From Niebla homalea (Eukaryota; Ascomycota; Lecanoromycetes; Lecanorales; Ramalinaceae), in contig JAHGAU010000013.1 of the NCBI GenBank assembly GCA_019925105.1, forward strand, positions 992,001-1,056,000: 64,000 nucleotides of DNA. Reading direction: 5' to 3'. The notes under the pieces are model-generated. The model was not told the DNA's origin. It did not search any database and worked only from the letters and a program-made list of their open reading frames with translations. Each line of letters starts with the position of its first letter. Position 1 is the stretch's first letter. Of this stretch, positions 13,701-25,785 are shown in pieces. The position numbers and the translations under genes are program-made.

Positions 13701-16700
13701 TAAAGAAATTATTTTTTATTATAATAATAACGGATATAAATCGGAAATCGCAATTTTATTAAATAATTAAATATTAATTATAATACGGCTTTTATATCCG
13801 TTTAAAATATTACGTTAAATAATAAAAATAAAATATAAAAATTCTATAAATTATATAAATTAATATAGTTTATTTTTATTATATATTTTATTTAAAGCTT
13901 AATTTATAACTTCTTAATTTTTACGTTTAATATTATATATTTTCTTAAATTTAATAATTATATTAAATCGAAAGTTAATAAATATATATTAATTTTCTGG
14001 AATATTAATTATAATGCCGTTATCTTTAAAAATATTACCGAATTCTTTAATAATATTACTTAATTAAATTTACGTATTTCCGTTATATATATAAATTTTA
14101 ATATTATTAAATAAAACCTATTTTTTATAATTATTAATTTATAATAACCGGTTTAAGTAAATCTTTAAATAATTAAAGGTTATAAAAATTATTCTAAAGA
14201 ATATAAGGATTAATATTATTATTACGGTAACTTTATAAATTTATAATTTAGATTTTTAAGTTTTTTATCCGTAAATAATAAATAATATTAATAAACTTAA
14301 GACTATTATATAATAAAGTTATAAGGGTAAGTTATATAAAATTCTAAGTTTTATTTTACGTAATAAATTAACTTTTTAATTAATATCGTTTTTAATTTAA
14401 ATAATTAATATTTTTAAGTTAACGATATACGTAAATATATCATTTCTGAATTTAAAATTATAAAACGGTATTAATTATAGTTTAAAAATAAAATCCCGGG
14501 ACTTTAATAATTCTTTTAAAGTCCCTTTTTTTTAATATATAATTAATACTTATATTATATTATAAGTTAAGATTTAAGTTTATTGTTTTACGTAAATTAT
14601 ATATTATAATTATATTGTTTTTTTTATAAAAATAATTATTTTAATACTTATATTTTTATAAATATTAATAATATGTTTTTAATTATTAAAATCGATTATT
14701 ATTTTATTAAAAGTTATAATATTAATAACGATTAAAATATTAATAAATAAATTACGTATTAAATGAATTTTAATTAAGATTTTTCTTAAAATAAATATTA
14801 TATTCTTCTTTTTTAAAAAGAATAAATTAAATATTATAAATTTATTAATAATCGACTTAAAATTATTAACGTTTATAATTAGAATTAACTTAAATAATTT
14901 CTGGATTTTAAAATTTAAATTTAAAATTTAAGAGAATATAATATTATAATTAATAATTATAATAAAATACTTATTATTTATATAAAAGTTTATTACGGAT
15001 AAATTAAGGGTAAATTAAACTTTATTTATAATATATTAATATATTTTAAAGGTAAAGCTTATAAAATATATACTCTTTATTATAATAAAGTTAATAATTA
15101 TAAATAATATATTATTAATTTATTAAGCTTATGTATATTAATTATTAACGGATTAAATCCGTTAATTTAACGAAAAAACCTTAAAAATACTTAAGTTTAT
15201 TCTTTTTAATTTTTAATAATTATATTTAAAATAAGTAAAAAGTTTATTTTATAATAAGTATTTTAATATATATTTAATATATTAATAATGTATAAAGAAT
15301 AAATATATAAAATATACTTCTTTTATAATAAGGTCGTCGTTATCTTAAGATCCTTTTAATTTTTCCTTATTAAGTAACGTTTTTTTTTTTTTTATCTTTA
15401 AATATAAAAGTTTAATTAACTTTTTATTTTATACGGCGTATTTAATATTTAAAATCAGACCCTTTTTTTTAAGGGCTTTAATTTTCTTTAGTTTAACGTT
15501 AATATTTTCTTTTATAACGTTAAAAACAATTATTATTATCCTTTTTCTTAAGGGCGTATATCGTAAGCTTTATTTTATTTATATACTTAAGAAAATAATA
15601 TTAATAATTAAGAAAAAGGATTAACTTTTAAATTTTTTATAAAATTCCGGTTACTTTAAAATAACGTATTCGTTTTACAATTTTACGGATATATCTATAA
15701 AGGTATACGATATTTAATAATATAAATTTATTAATTATATTTAAATTTATTTATAAACTTAAAATAATTATTAATAATAATAATTATAATTAATAATTAT
15801 AAATTCCGTTAAAATTCTAAGTTTAATTTACCGTAAATAAGCGTAAGTTAATTTTAAATATTATTAAAATTTAATATATATATAGCCCGTAAAATAGTCT
15901 ACGTATATTTATAAGGCTCCCGGTTTTAAAAAGCATTATTTATAATATATTTTTTAATAATTAAAATATTTAAATTAACTTATTAAAACGGTTTAAATTT
16001 AATAATAATTTAAGAAATTTATTTAATTAAACTATTATTATATTTAATAAGTTATTTCTTAGTATTTAATAACTCTATAATATATTACTTTAAAACTATA
16101 TTTATTATTTAAGTAATATCTTTTAATTAATCGATAAAGATATATATATCCCAGAAAAAGATATACTTTCCGGAATACTTAATTATAGGAATTATATCGG
16201 AAAACTTATTTTCATAAAAAAAGTTAAAAAATCCAACGTTACCGGGATTAAAATTTATTAATCGGTTTAATTATAAGTTTTTTATTAATTATATTACGTT
16301 ATTAAAAAAAAGTAGATTATCGTTAAAATTATTTTACTATTAACCTTATATAGTAATAGGAATTAATTCTTAAATTATACTTTATAATTATATTATTTAC
16401 TTTTTAATGAAACCTATTATTTTTAATTAATTAAGCGGATTAATAAATTAAATAAAAATTATTTCTTTAATAAAAATACTTCTTATTTAATATAATAAAC
16501 TTAAATTTAATAAACTTAATTTTAATATATTAAATTTATTAAACTCGGATTCCGGTTTAATATTTAAAGCCGGAAAAGAACGTTATAATATTAACGTTAA
16601 TATAAAAAGTAAATTTAATAATTATTATAATAATAAAAAACTATTTAATAAAAGTAATAATTTTACGGTATTAAGTTTTTAAGGACTTTAATTATATTAA

Positions 16701-17291
16701 CGTAATTTAAATTTATTTAATTTTATTAAGGTTAATAATAATTTATATAATAATTATAACGATAATAAGGCGTCTTTAAAGTATAATAAATTACGTTAAA
16801 ATATTATAAAATCTAAAATTAAATTTTTAGAAATTAAATTAAAAAAAGTAATAAATTTTATGGCTTTAAAAGATTTTAATTAAAGTAATTTATTAACGGT
16901 AAATATAGTTTTTAAGTTACTTAATTGTTAATTATTCTTAATTATTTAAGTAACTTTTTTTAAAGTTAAATATAGGATTATTATAACTATTAAGTTACCG
17001 GATTTTAATAAGGCGTTTAATTAATATATTAAAATAATAATATTAGGATTTAATAATGCTTAAGAGGCTTATAATATATATATTTTCTTTATAATGCCGT
17101 CTTTAATTTTTCTTTAAAGGTATTTAAAAGCGAATTAAAAACGGTATTTTAAAGGATACGAGGTTAATACCTTTAATACCGTTATAAAGGAAGTATCCGC
17201 TATAATTAATAAACTGATGCCTTAATTTATATTAACGGATCTTGCGATATACATTGATATAATATTAATGTAAGTAGCTATTATTATTATT

Positions 17292-17446
17292 TATTAGTAT
17301 ATAAATTAAAAAGTATAATAATATATAAATAATAATTCTACCTAAATACAGATAAGATCCTAAGGATTATTTGTCCTCTACCTATAAAAGTGTCCTACAC
17401 CTATGAATGCTCCCGCGTATCCCCCATGCTATATATGCACATAACA
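17292..17446 (-). repeat. 5' LTR of the inner Ty3/gypsy element
   Basis: 155-bp copy of the repeat at 10,560. Its first 30 bases are heavily G-to-A converted (TATTAGTATATAAA for TGTTGGTGTATGGA), but its last 50 keep the original C residues. Confidence 0.8.
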
Positions 17447-19659
17447 TTAATATTATCCTTTTATCTACGGATAAGGGTACTTTAATAACCGATTTCATAT
17501 ATAGGGTATTTATTTCCGTACCGTAGGGACGATATATATTTTTATATTTATAGTATTTATTATTTAAAGGGAAATCTATTTAATATACGTTATAATATTT
17601 AAAACGTAATAAACGTCTTAATTTAATAATTAAAATTATAAAACTAATTTATTAAACGTTTAAGGTTTAAGATCGTATATCCTTATTTAATTCTTTATTA
17701 TTATAGGATATCTTATAATAATATTATAAGTTATAACCCTCGGAATAAATATTGCTTTCTAGATTTTTATTTTCTTTATCCTTAATTAAGTTAGTATTAT
17801 CGATATAATATATACGTTTATTCTTAAATTAAGGCTTAAACGATTTATTTTTATCCTTAATAAATTTTTATTTAATATATTTTTATTTAATTTTTTTATT
17901 AAAATTATTAGATTTATTATTCTTATTATTATTTATCTTATTATAATTTATTTTATTAATTAACTTTTAATATTTTTTATACTTCTTAAATTAAATAAAC
18001 GGTTTATTATCCTTATCCTGAAATACTAATTAAAATGCGGATTAATACTTTAAGAGTAACGACGTAAACGTTAATATAAACTTATTAAAGGAAAACGTAA
18101 ATCTTTAATTTCCTTATAATTATTTACCGAATAAATAATTTGGATTTAAGTATAACTTATATAAATTAAATTAATTAACCTTTACCTTTTATATATTAAC
18201 GAGAAATTCCGATAACGTTAAATTAAGTATCGGCTATAATAATAAGATATATAGTTAAACGTTTAAATAATTATATGTTATTATTATTTAAGATACTTTA
18301 ATAATTATTATCCTTACGTTTTTCTTATTAACGATAATTTATTGGATATATTCTTCGGGGTCCTTATAGTTATAAATGTCGGTTATTATATAATATAATA
18401 TCTTAAACTTTAATAAAATAACGCTTAATAATTTACGGAATCTATTTTTTAACTTATAATATTAAAATTTAATTAATATTTATAGTTTTATTCTTATAAT
18501 ATTTAAGAGTTTCTTAATAAATTATTATTTTACTTTATTTAAAAGACATTAATTAAAATTCTTTATTATAATAGTATTAACGTTCGGGTTAACGGATACT
18601 TTAATTCAAATTCGGTTAATAAAGGAAAATACGTTATAATATACCGTTTTTCCTTTAAATATCTTGATAAGATTTTAAGCTATATTGTTTAATTTAAAGT
18701 ATCCGATATTTTTCGGATAAAGTTGGTCGCTATTATTAATATTAATATTAACCGTAAGTGTAAAAGGAATAAGTATTAATTATATAGGTTATGTATGGGA
18801 TATTAAACGCTTAAATTATTCTTCAGAAAAGGTAATAATTATAATATTATTTTTATTAACGCTTAATAATTATTCGGATAATATTTATTATTTAGCGTTC
18901 TTAAAATTAAATTTATTAAGCTTATCCGTAAAAGTATTTAGGATAATATAATAAAATTACTTAATATTCTTTTTAAATAAAGATTTATTAATAACTTAAT
19001 TAATAGGATAAAACGTTATTAATAAATTATTTATTAAATTCTTGGATATCCTTAATATTAATTTAAGGGTAAATAAAGTAATAAAACGCTCGGTATTAAA
19101 TATTATCTTAATAATAAGGGTATATATTAATAGATTAATAAGTATTTTAAAGGAATATCCGGTTACAATAAAGTCTTATAATTAATATATTAAGGTAATA
19201 TTTTTTTATGTTAATTCCAAAATATTATAAAGTTATTAAATACGGTTTATAATATAATTAAAATTATTAAATAACGTATATATAAAAGGATAAAAAGTAT
19301 TTAAGATAAAATATTTCCTTAAGGTTTAATAATAAGTAATAAATATTTATTACTTATTATTTAAAGGATAGTATAATTACTTTATTATAAATAAATATTC
19401 TTTCTGCTTTAATAATATTTTATTTAAAAAGGGCGGTATTATTATTATTTCAGTAAAAATCTATATAATAAGTACGTAAAACGCTTATCTACTATATAGG
19501 TAAATAAAGGATAACGAGGTCGTTCCAGAAATTAACTTAATGTTATTTAAATAATATTATTTATAAGTATAAATTATTATATTAAGCTATTTATTAAGTA
19601 TATAAAAAGACATAAAAACGTACGTAACGCTTAAATAGCGTTCTTAATAAATAACTTAT

Positions 19660-19992
19660 TGTTAGCAGCTAGCGCCATCTCTGCGCCGGCGCTATAGTGG
19701 TACGCCATACTGCTGCGTTAAGGTAGGCCGTTAAGCCTTAATAAAAAGCTTTAATAACGGCTTTAATATACGTTATTTATAAGCCGTAACTTAATAGGCA
19801 TAAAGCGGGGTAATTATTATTTTTACCTTAAGTAAAGGTTATACCTTAATTCTTTTTAAGTTCTTTAAGAATTAATCTTATTATTAATCTATTTATTAAA
19901 GTAATACTTAAGTATCCAGACCGTAACGTTACGTTTTCTATACCTACCTTTACTAGTCCCGCCGGCGTGCCGCCAGCGGAGTCAGTCTAACA
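19660..19992. repeat. Solo LTR (333 bp) inside the outer Ty3/gypsy element
   Basis: It starts TGTTAG, ends CTAACA and is flanked by a perfect 5-bp duplication CTTAT (19,655-19,659 and 19,993-19,997). No partner or internal domain adjoins it, so it is a recombined solo LTR. The same 333-bp sequence recurs at 22,558-22,890. Its GC-rich ends are nearly free of RIP, unlike everything around it. Confidence 0.88.
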
Positions 19993-20257
19993 CTTATACC
20001 CCCGGAATTAATAATATCGGTTCTTATATATCCTTTTTTTATTTTTATATCTTAAAGGATATTTAAGGATCGATTATATATATAATACCGGTCGATAGAC
20101 TATTGGTAAGCCGGGTGTCCTTATCGGTAATTCTGGATATTTATCTTTAAGGACGGTATATAGAATAATGCTTAATAAATATTTATTAAAGTACTATTAA
20201 AAGGCTAAAGGTATCCAAAAGAGCTATAATAACGCAATAAAGCTATTATTACCAAAT

Positions 20258-20431
20258 TGTGGGGGTTATAGTAAGTATATAAGTAATATAAGTTAATTAA
20301 ATAGGTATCTTTAATGAAGATTATATTATATATAAAATGAGCTGTCCTATACAAAGGACAGCGTCCTATCCCTAAAAAGGACAAAGGACAAAACATTAAC
20401 TATGCTATGTACACCTGCTTATGTCCTAATA
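20258..20431 (-). repeat. 5' LTR of the outer Ty3/gypsy element
   Basis: The same 174-bp repeat in less mutated form, keeping CpA/TpG sites such as GTACACCTGC that have become TpA in the left copy. It is followed by the TTAAT duplication. Confidence 0.8.
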
Positions 20432-21917
20432 TTAATTAAGAAATTTTAATTTATTATTATATAAAAAAAGGATTTAAATTATTTAATCCTTAAAAAGATC
20501 GTAATAAAATATTATTCCTTTAAAGTTAAGCTTTAAAATAAAAAAAACGCATTTAAAAAGAAGTATTTATTATTATTTACCGGTATTAAGATTTATTTTA
20601 TAATTCTTTATTATTTTAACCCGGAGAAACGGCTTAAAATATATAAGGCCTTTATAATATATTAAGCCTATTTTTTTAAGTTATTAATCTTATATACTTT
20701 TAACTTTATAATTTAATATTATTATATTTTTATTAACCGTATAATAATTTATAATTAAAATAAATTAAAAAATTAAATAATCTACGATACGGATAAGATT
20801 TACGGCGTTTTAAAATTTTACTTTAATATAATAGTTTCCTTAACTTTATACTTAATTATTACGGCGATATCGGGATATAAAAATAAAAAGGATTAAGCTT
20901 ATTATAATTAAAATAAAGATAAATATATAATATCCGATTTTAAGTATTAACGTAATTATATATATTATAATTATAAGGGTTCTTATAAAACCCGGGATTA
21001 TACTTAATAAAATAATTTTAACGCGTTATTACTTAAGTAACCCTATAATAAATAGTTAACCAACTTTATAATTATTTTTTTGTCCTTAATAAGTATTAAT
21101 AAAGGTTTACTTTATTATATAATAAATATAAATAATAATTAAGTTAATAAAAAAGTCTTACTTAAAGCCGAAAAGTAGGATTTTTAATTATACCGTTATC
21201 CGGATTATAATTACCGTTTATTAATAAGGTAATTAAGCTATTTCGGGGTAAAATTAGGTTATTATAGCCTTAATAAGTCTATAATTTATTTATTTTATCC
21301 GTTAATTATAAAGGACCTTATTATATTAAGTAATAATATTTATAAATAATTAATTAAGAACCGTTTTATTACCTATATATACGTCCTTAATAAATTATAT
21401 ATATATTCCTTATTAACTTTAACTTTTAAGTACAACGGTAAATAACGCCGTATTTACGACCTTTTATATCCCCGCAGGGAATTTATTAACGACGGAATCG
21501 ACGTTTTTTATAAAACCCTTAAGTATACGTTTATTAACGAAGCGATTAACGCGGTAATTATATAGGGCTTAAGCTTTATATTTATTAAAAAGGATTTATT
21601 TAATATTTTCTGCTATATTTTAATAATTATAAATAACCGGTAACTATTTAAGTTTACGTAAAATAATACTTATTATATTAAGTATTTTTTCTTTTTTAAA
21701 TTAAAAACCGTATTATTCTTATTTAATTTTATAATAAAAAGCTTATATTAAATACTTATTATTAAGTTTAATTTTAATATTATATTTTATTATTTAAATA
21801 ACTTCTTCTGTATATTTTTTTATTAAGGATTAACCTTAAAATCTTTAATTAAGTTTTTAACCGCTTATATAATAAATTCAGATTATTTATAAACCTTAAA
21901 AAAGACTTTATAAATAT

Positions 21918-22981
21918 CGATTGATTGATTTGTTTATATACGAGTCTAGCTACTTTAAGCTAACTTCGGCGTTCTATAATACTGGTAGTTAAGTTATGGT
22001 TATCTTAATATTTATACTTATTTTAAACTTATTACTTCAATTTAAAAAAGAAGAAGAAACCGTAATCGGCTAATTTAACCCTAGCTTACCCTAAATATTA
22101 ACCCGATTTAAATAAAAACCTCTTTTCCGCAATTACTTACCTTAATATTATAATTAAGTCTTTATATTAACCTGATTAAGATTAATAATTACTTTAAATC
22201 CTTAATTTATTATCTTTATTAAAAATCCTTTATTTTTTAACGTTATAGTTTATAATAAAGATTTAATAATAATATTAAACTTAATCAGGAGGAAGCGGCT
22301 TTAGTTATATAACTTTATTTCTTTTAACGTTAAGACTTTACCTTAAATATTTTACTACGTAGTTTTTCGGATTAACTTTATTTAATCTTAACTTTAACCT
22401 TTTAACGTTAAATCCTTATAACCCTTTTTTACCGGCCTTATGTGGTAATTAAGCTTATTTAAGGTTAATTATGGATACCGGTAAATCGTCGGATATTTAT
22501 TATTGTTTTATCTATATTAATTACGTAACTTACCGGATAAAGTTTAAGGGCTCTTAGTGTTAGCAGCTAGCGCTACCTCTGCGCCGGCGCTATAGTAATA
22601 CGCTATATTGCTGCGTTAAGGTAAGCCGTTAAGCCTTAGTAAAAAGCCTTAATAACGGCCTTAATATACGTTATTTATAAGCCATAGCTTAATAAGCGTA
22701 AAGCGGAATAATTATTACTTTTACCTTAAGTAAAAATTATACCTTAGTTTTTTCTAAGTTCCTTAAGAATTAATCTTATTATTAATTTACTTATTAAAGT
22801 AATACTTAAGTATCCAGACCGTAACGTTACGTCTTTTATATTTACCTTTATTAGTCCCGCCGGCGTGCCGCCAGCGGAGTCAGTCTAACACTTAGCGAAA
22901 TTGTCCTCCACCCTTAAAATGTTCGATTATTCTGTAGTTTATCTTCTGCACGCAAAAATGCCATTTCGCCGCGCTCGCCCC
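21918..22981 (-). mobile_element. 5'-truncated LINE copy inserted in the DIRS-like element
   Basis: A 12-bp duplication CTTTATAAATAT flanks it (21,906-21,917 and 22,982-22,993). The minus-strand 3' end has the same (ATCA)n tail and adjacent AGCTAGAC...CGTATATAAA block as the LINE at 2,472, so it is the same or a sister family. Without the nested solo LTR it is about 725 bp, too short for a full element. Its last 86 bp (22,896-22,981) are not RIP-mutated and match nothing I could find in the long LINE. Confidence 0.65.
22558..22890. repeat. Solo LTR (333 bp), second copy, inside the short LINE
   Basis: Same family and length as 19,660-19,992, with TGTTAG...CTAACA ends. A different perfect 5-bp duplication, CTTAG, lies at 22,553-22,557 and 22,891-22,895. 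Different TSDs show two independent insertions. The two copies differ mainly by transitions in their AT-rich middles. Confidence 0.88.
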
Positions 22982-24840
22982 CTTTATAAATATTATATTT
23001 AACTTTTTAAGTATTAAAATAAATATTATAATAATAAAAATACGCTTACCGTAAAATAAGCTATAATAAATAATTTAAAATATTAAAAATATTTTTAAAA
23101 ATTACTTAATTAAATATATTATATTTAAATCTTTAATAAGTATATTAAGCTTTATAGTTAAAATAATATTATTAAAACGGCTTTTTTTTATAGGTTATGT
23201 AATAAACTTATAAAGGCCGATCGTTAATAAATCTATATAAATAATAAGATCCATAAAGATTTCTTTTAATAATAAAGGTTATTAAATAATTATAACGGCT
23301 TATACTTAAAACGGCTCTTAACAATCCGGTTACGGTATTACCTTTATATTGACGCGTTATTTACTTATAATATAAGTGGTTATTTACTTAAAGATACTGG
23401 GGATATATTTACCCCGGAATTTACCTTTACTTATAAGCTATTTCCTTAATTAAAAAAAGCTTATATAAACGTCCTTAAGATAACGGCCGTATTTAAGGTT
23501 TTACGGCGGTAACGTACCATATTAATAAGGAATTTAATAATAATTTACTTAAATAATATAAAGGTTATTTACGGTATTAAGAACTTAATTATATAAGGTT
23601 AAGTTATAAATATTATTTGTTAATTAACTTTTATTTTACTTTTATACGATATTAAATATATTACGGAATAAATTTTTATTAAAAATAATTAAATAATTAA
23701 TTAAATTTTAAATTTTAAAATTTAAATAAAAGAAAATTATTAATAATTTATTTTCACTTATATATTTACGTATATTGCGATTATATCGGATTATAAATAT
23801 ATTAAAAATAAGTAAAACGTAAATTAAATTAATTTATACTTGAAGCGATATAATATTTATATTTTAACTTTATATTAAATATAAGGTTATTATATAATAT
23901 AAAGAGTAATTCTTACTTTAAGTAATATATTATATATAAGGTTTACCCGGCTATTTTTATTTTACTTTTTATATTTATTAAATAATATATATACTTTATT
24001 AATATAAAAAAATTATTTTATAAAATTATTAAAAATTATTTTATTACCGTTAAATTAGTATATATTAATTAAAGCATTAAAAACCTTAAGGTGTTTTAAT
24101 ATTCAATATTTTAACGTTTTATATATAACGTAAAGAAACTATAAGGTAAATATATATTAAAGGAACGGCTTTTTATTATTAATAATATTTTTATTAAGTT
24201 TATATATAATTTTAATATTATTATTAAATTTAACTTTATTATACGGATTACTTTTTACTTTATTTATATAAGCTTTTTACGGATAAAAAAATTTATTTAT
24301 AATAAAATTAACCTTAAATTAAATTTTAAAAATATTATATAACCCGATTATATATAAAATTTAAAAATAACTATATAAAACTTTATATTTTAACGTTAAA
24401 AATAAATATTTTCCGGGAAATAATTACCCTTAAAATTATAATAATCTCCGGTAAAACTTATTTTATATAGTTTTTAAAGGATTTATACTTTTAAATAATA
24501 ATTTTATTATAAATTTTATTTTTCTTTCTTATTTTAAGGTTATTTATACGGAATTTTATTATTAATATATTATATAAACGGCTTATATAATATAATATCC
24601 GTAATAATTACTTTAATTATTTTTTTTATTAAAATATAATTACGGATATATAAAAAGTTAAATTAAATATTAAATTTATTAAAAAACTTAATAAATAAAA
24701 ATTAAACGTATATTAACTTTATATTAATTTAATTAACGATATTATCCTTATAATATTATAACGTTATTAATTTATTTAAGGTTAAATAAGTTAATTAATA
24801 TTTATTTAAATCGTTTTTTTAAGATTTATATTTTAACTTT

Positions 24841-25031
24841 AAGGGTTTTTAACTTTAATTTTACCCCGTAATTAAACTATAATAAAAAATATTTTAACGG
24901 TAAGATACCTTAAAACCTTAACGGCGAAATCTTTATAACTTAAGTCTTAAAATAAATTAATTAAAAATATTATAAATATTAAAAATATTACGTATTTATA
25001 TATATATATAATAAGGATTAAATAAGTTAAA
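24841..25031 (+). repeat. Direct repeat copy 1 at the 3' end of the DIRS-like element
   Basis: About 190 bp matching 25,278-25,469, but strongly RIP-converted (for example TTTTACCCCGTAATTAAACT against TTTACCCCGTAACCGGGCTA). About 245 bp separates the two copies. I read this as a split direct repeat of a tyrosine-recombinase retrotransposon. Confidence 0.6.
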
Positions 25032-25277
25032 GAATATAATTTAATTATTAATTAATTTACCGGATATATAGAATAATTATTTATTAATTAAGTAACTCTT
25101 TAAAGGTTATATAAAGGAGCTTAAAAATTTATATAAATTAATTTATTTAAATTTTTAAATTCTTTATTTTATTTTTAAGGATTTATTTAAATAATAATTT
25201 TTATTAAAATTACTTATTTATTTATTTCTTTTATATATATAATTTTATATAAATAACCTTAAGTTCTTAACTTATAT

Positions 25278-25469
25278 AAGGGGGTTTTTAACCTTAACTT
25301 TACCCCGTAACCGGGCTATAGCGGGGGGTATTTCAACGGCGAGGTACCTTAAGACCTCAACGGCAAGGTCTTTATAGCTTAAGTTTTAAGATAGGTTAAT
25401 TAAAAACACTATAAACATCAAAAACACCACGTATCCACATATATACGTAGCAGGGATCGAGCAAATTAG
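25278..25469 (+). repeat. Direct repeat copy 2, little mutated, ending at the AT-rich block boundary
   Basis: The same repeat as 24,841-25,031 but almost free of RIP. It runs to the first unit of the GTGCGATC minisatellite, marking the edge of both the element and the AT-rich block. Confidence 0.6.
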
Positions 25470-25785
25470 GTGCGATCTTTTTTGTGTGCGATCTTTTTTG
25501 TGGTGCGATCTTTTTTGTGGTGCGATCTTTTGATTCTTGGTGCGATCTTTTTGATGCGATCTTTTGTGTGCGATTTTGGTGCGATCTTTCGTTTTGGTGC
25601 GATCTTTTTTTGGTGCGATCTTTTTTGGCGCGATCTTCTCTTTGGTGCGATCTTTGATTTTTGGTGCGATCTTCTTGGTGCGACCTTTTTGGTGCGATCG
25701 TTTTTGGTGCGATCTTTCTTTCTTGGTGCGATCTTTTTTTTGGTGCGATCCTTTGACTGCGACCTTCTCTTCGGTGCGATTTTGG
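25468..25785 (+). repeat. GTGCGATC minisatellite, about 20 units of roughly 16 bp
   Basis: Twenty copies of a core (G/T)GTGCGATC are joined by T-rich spacers of 5-13 bases (consensus GGTGCGATCTTTTTT). Variant cores include GCGCGATC, GTGCGACC and ACTGCGACC. Frames are open across it only because the repeat lacks stops; the resulting FGAIFF/VRSFF peptides are not a credible protein. The array sits precisely between AT-rich and normal-GC DNA. Confidence 0.9.

Larger units (their letters stand above)
10560..17446 (-). mobile_element. Inner Ty3/gypsy chromovirus-type LTR retrotransposon, RIP-decayed
   Basis: 155-bp LTRs at 10,560-10,714 and 17,292-17,446 (the right one ends CA) are flanked by TTAAT (10,555-10,559 and 17,447-17,451). 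The total of 6.9 kb is typical. On the minus strand a late-integrase motif lies at about 11,330-11,250 (AGPFIIIKKI, then YKLELP). A chromodomain-like stretch follows at about 11,155-11,075 (EEYIIKRMIYKERDNKYLIK). An RT-like FNNIKIYIY (expected LDDIKIYS) lies near 14,110-14,080. RT, then integrase, then chromodomain places it among chromoviruses and gives minus orientation. All frames are broken. Confidence 0.75.
40..20431 (-). mobile_element. Outer Ty3/gypsy LTR retrotransposon, RIP-decayed, carrying three later insertions
   Basis: Two 174-bp direct repeats (40-213 and 20,258-20,431) start TGTGGGGGT and are flanked by TTAAT on both outer sides (35-39 and 20,432-20,436). Removing the internal insertions (2,472-8,275 plus TSD, 10,560-17,446 plus TSD, 19,660-19,992 plus TSD) leaves about 7.3 kb, a normal full length. 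On the minus strand a retropepsin-like stretch lies at about 10,360-10,180 (ISLINRKFL following a Y-I-N-I-G where IDTG is expected). An RT-like YLNNKIIIYKEKSL lies at about 9,480-9,430. Protease before RT on the minus strand gives the orientation, so the right LTR is the 5' LTR. All frames are broken. The 5-bp TSD is AT-only, so alone it is weak evidence. Confidence 0.75.
20437..25469 (+). mobile_element. RIP-decayed DIRS-like tyrosine-recombinase retrotransposon (RT-RNase H-YR), interrupted by a LINE
   Basis: Plus-strand frames, read through stops of the kind RIP creates, keep the order of a DIRS-type element. A reverse transcriptase lies at about 21,430-21,900, with a YLNNFF stretch near 21,790 where YLDDFF is expected. 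RNase H lies at about 23,245-23,590 (GYLLKDTGDI, then INVLKITAVFKVLRR). A tyrosine recombinase lies at about 24,155-24,310 (KERLFIINNIF, then FYFIYISFLRI, as in RERLPITRDIL and AFLRIGEF). RT followed by RNase H and a recombinase is diagnostic of the DIRS order. Direct repeats at the 3' end fit split direct repeats of PAT/Ngaro type. A LINE copy (21,918-22,981) splits it, and the Ty3 element at 40-20,431 truncates what is visible on the left. No intact ORF remains. Family assignment is by eye from decayed frames. Confidence 0.7.
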
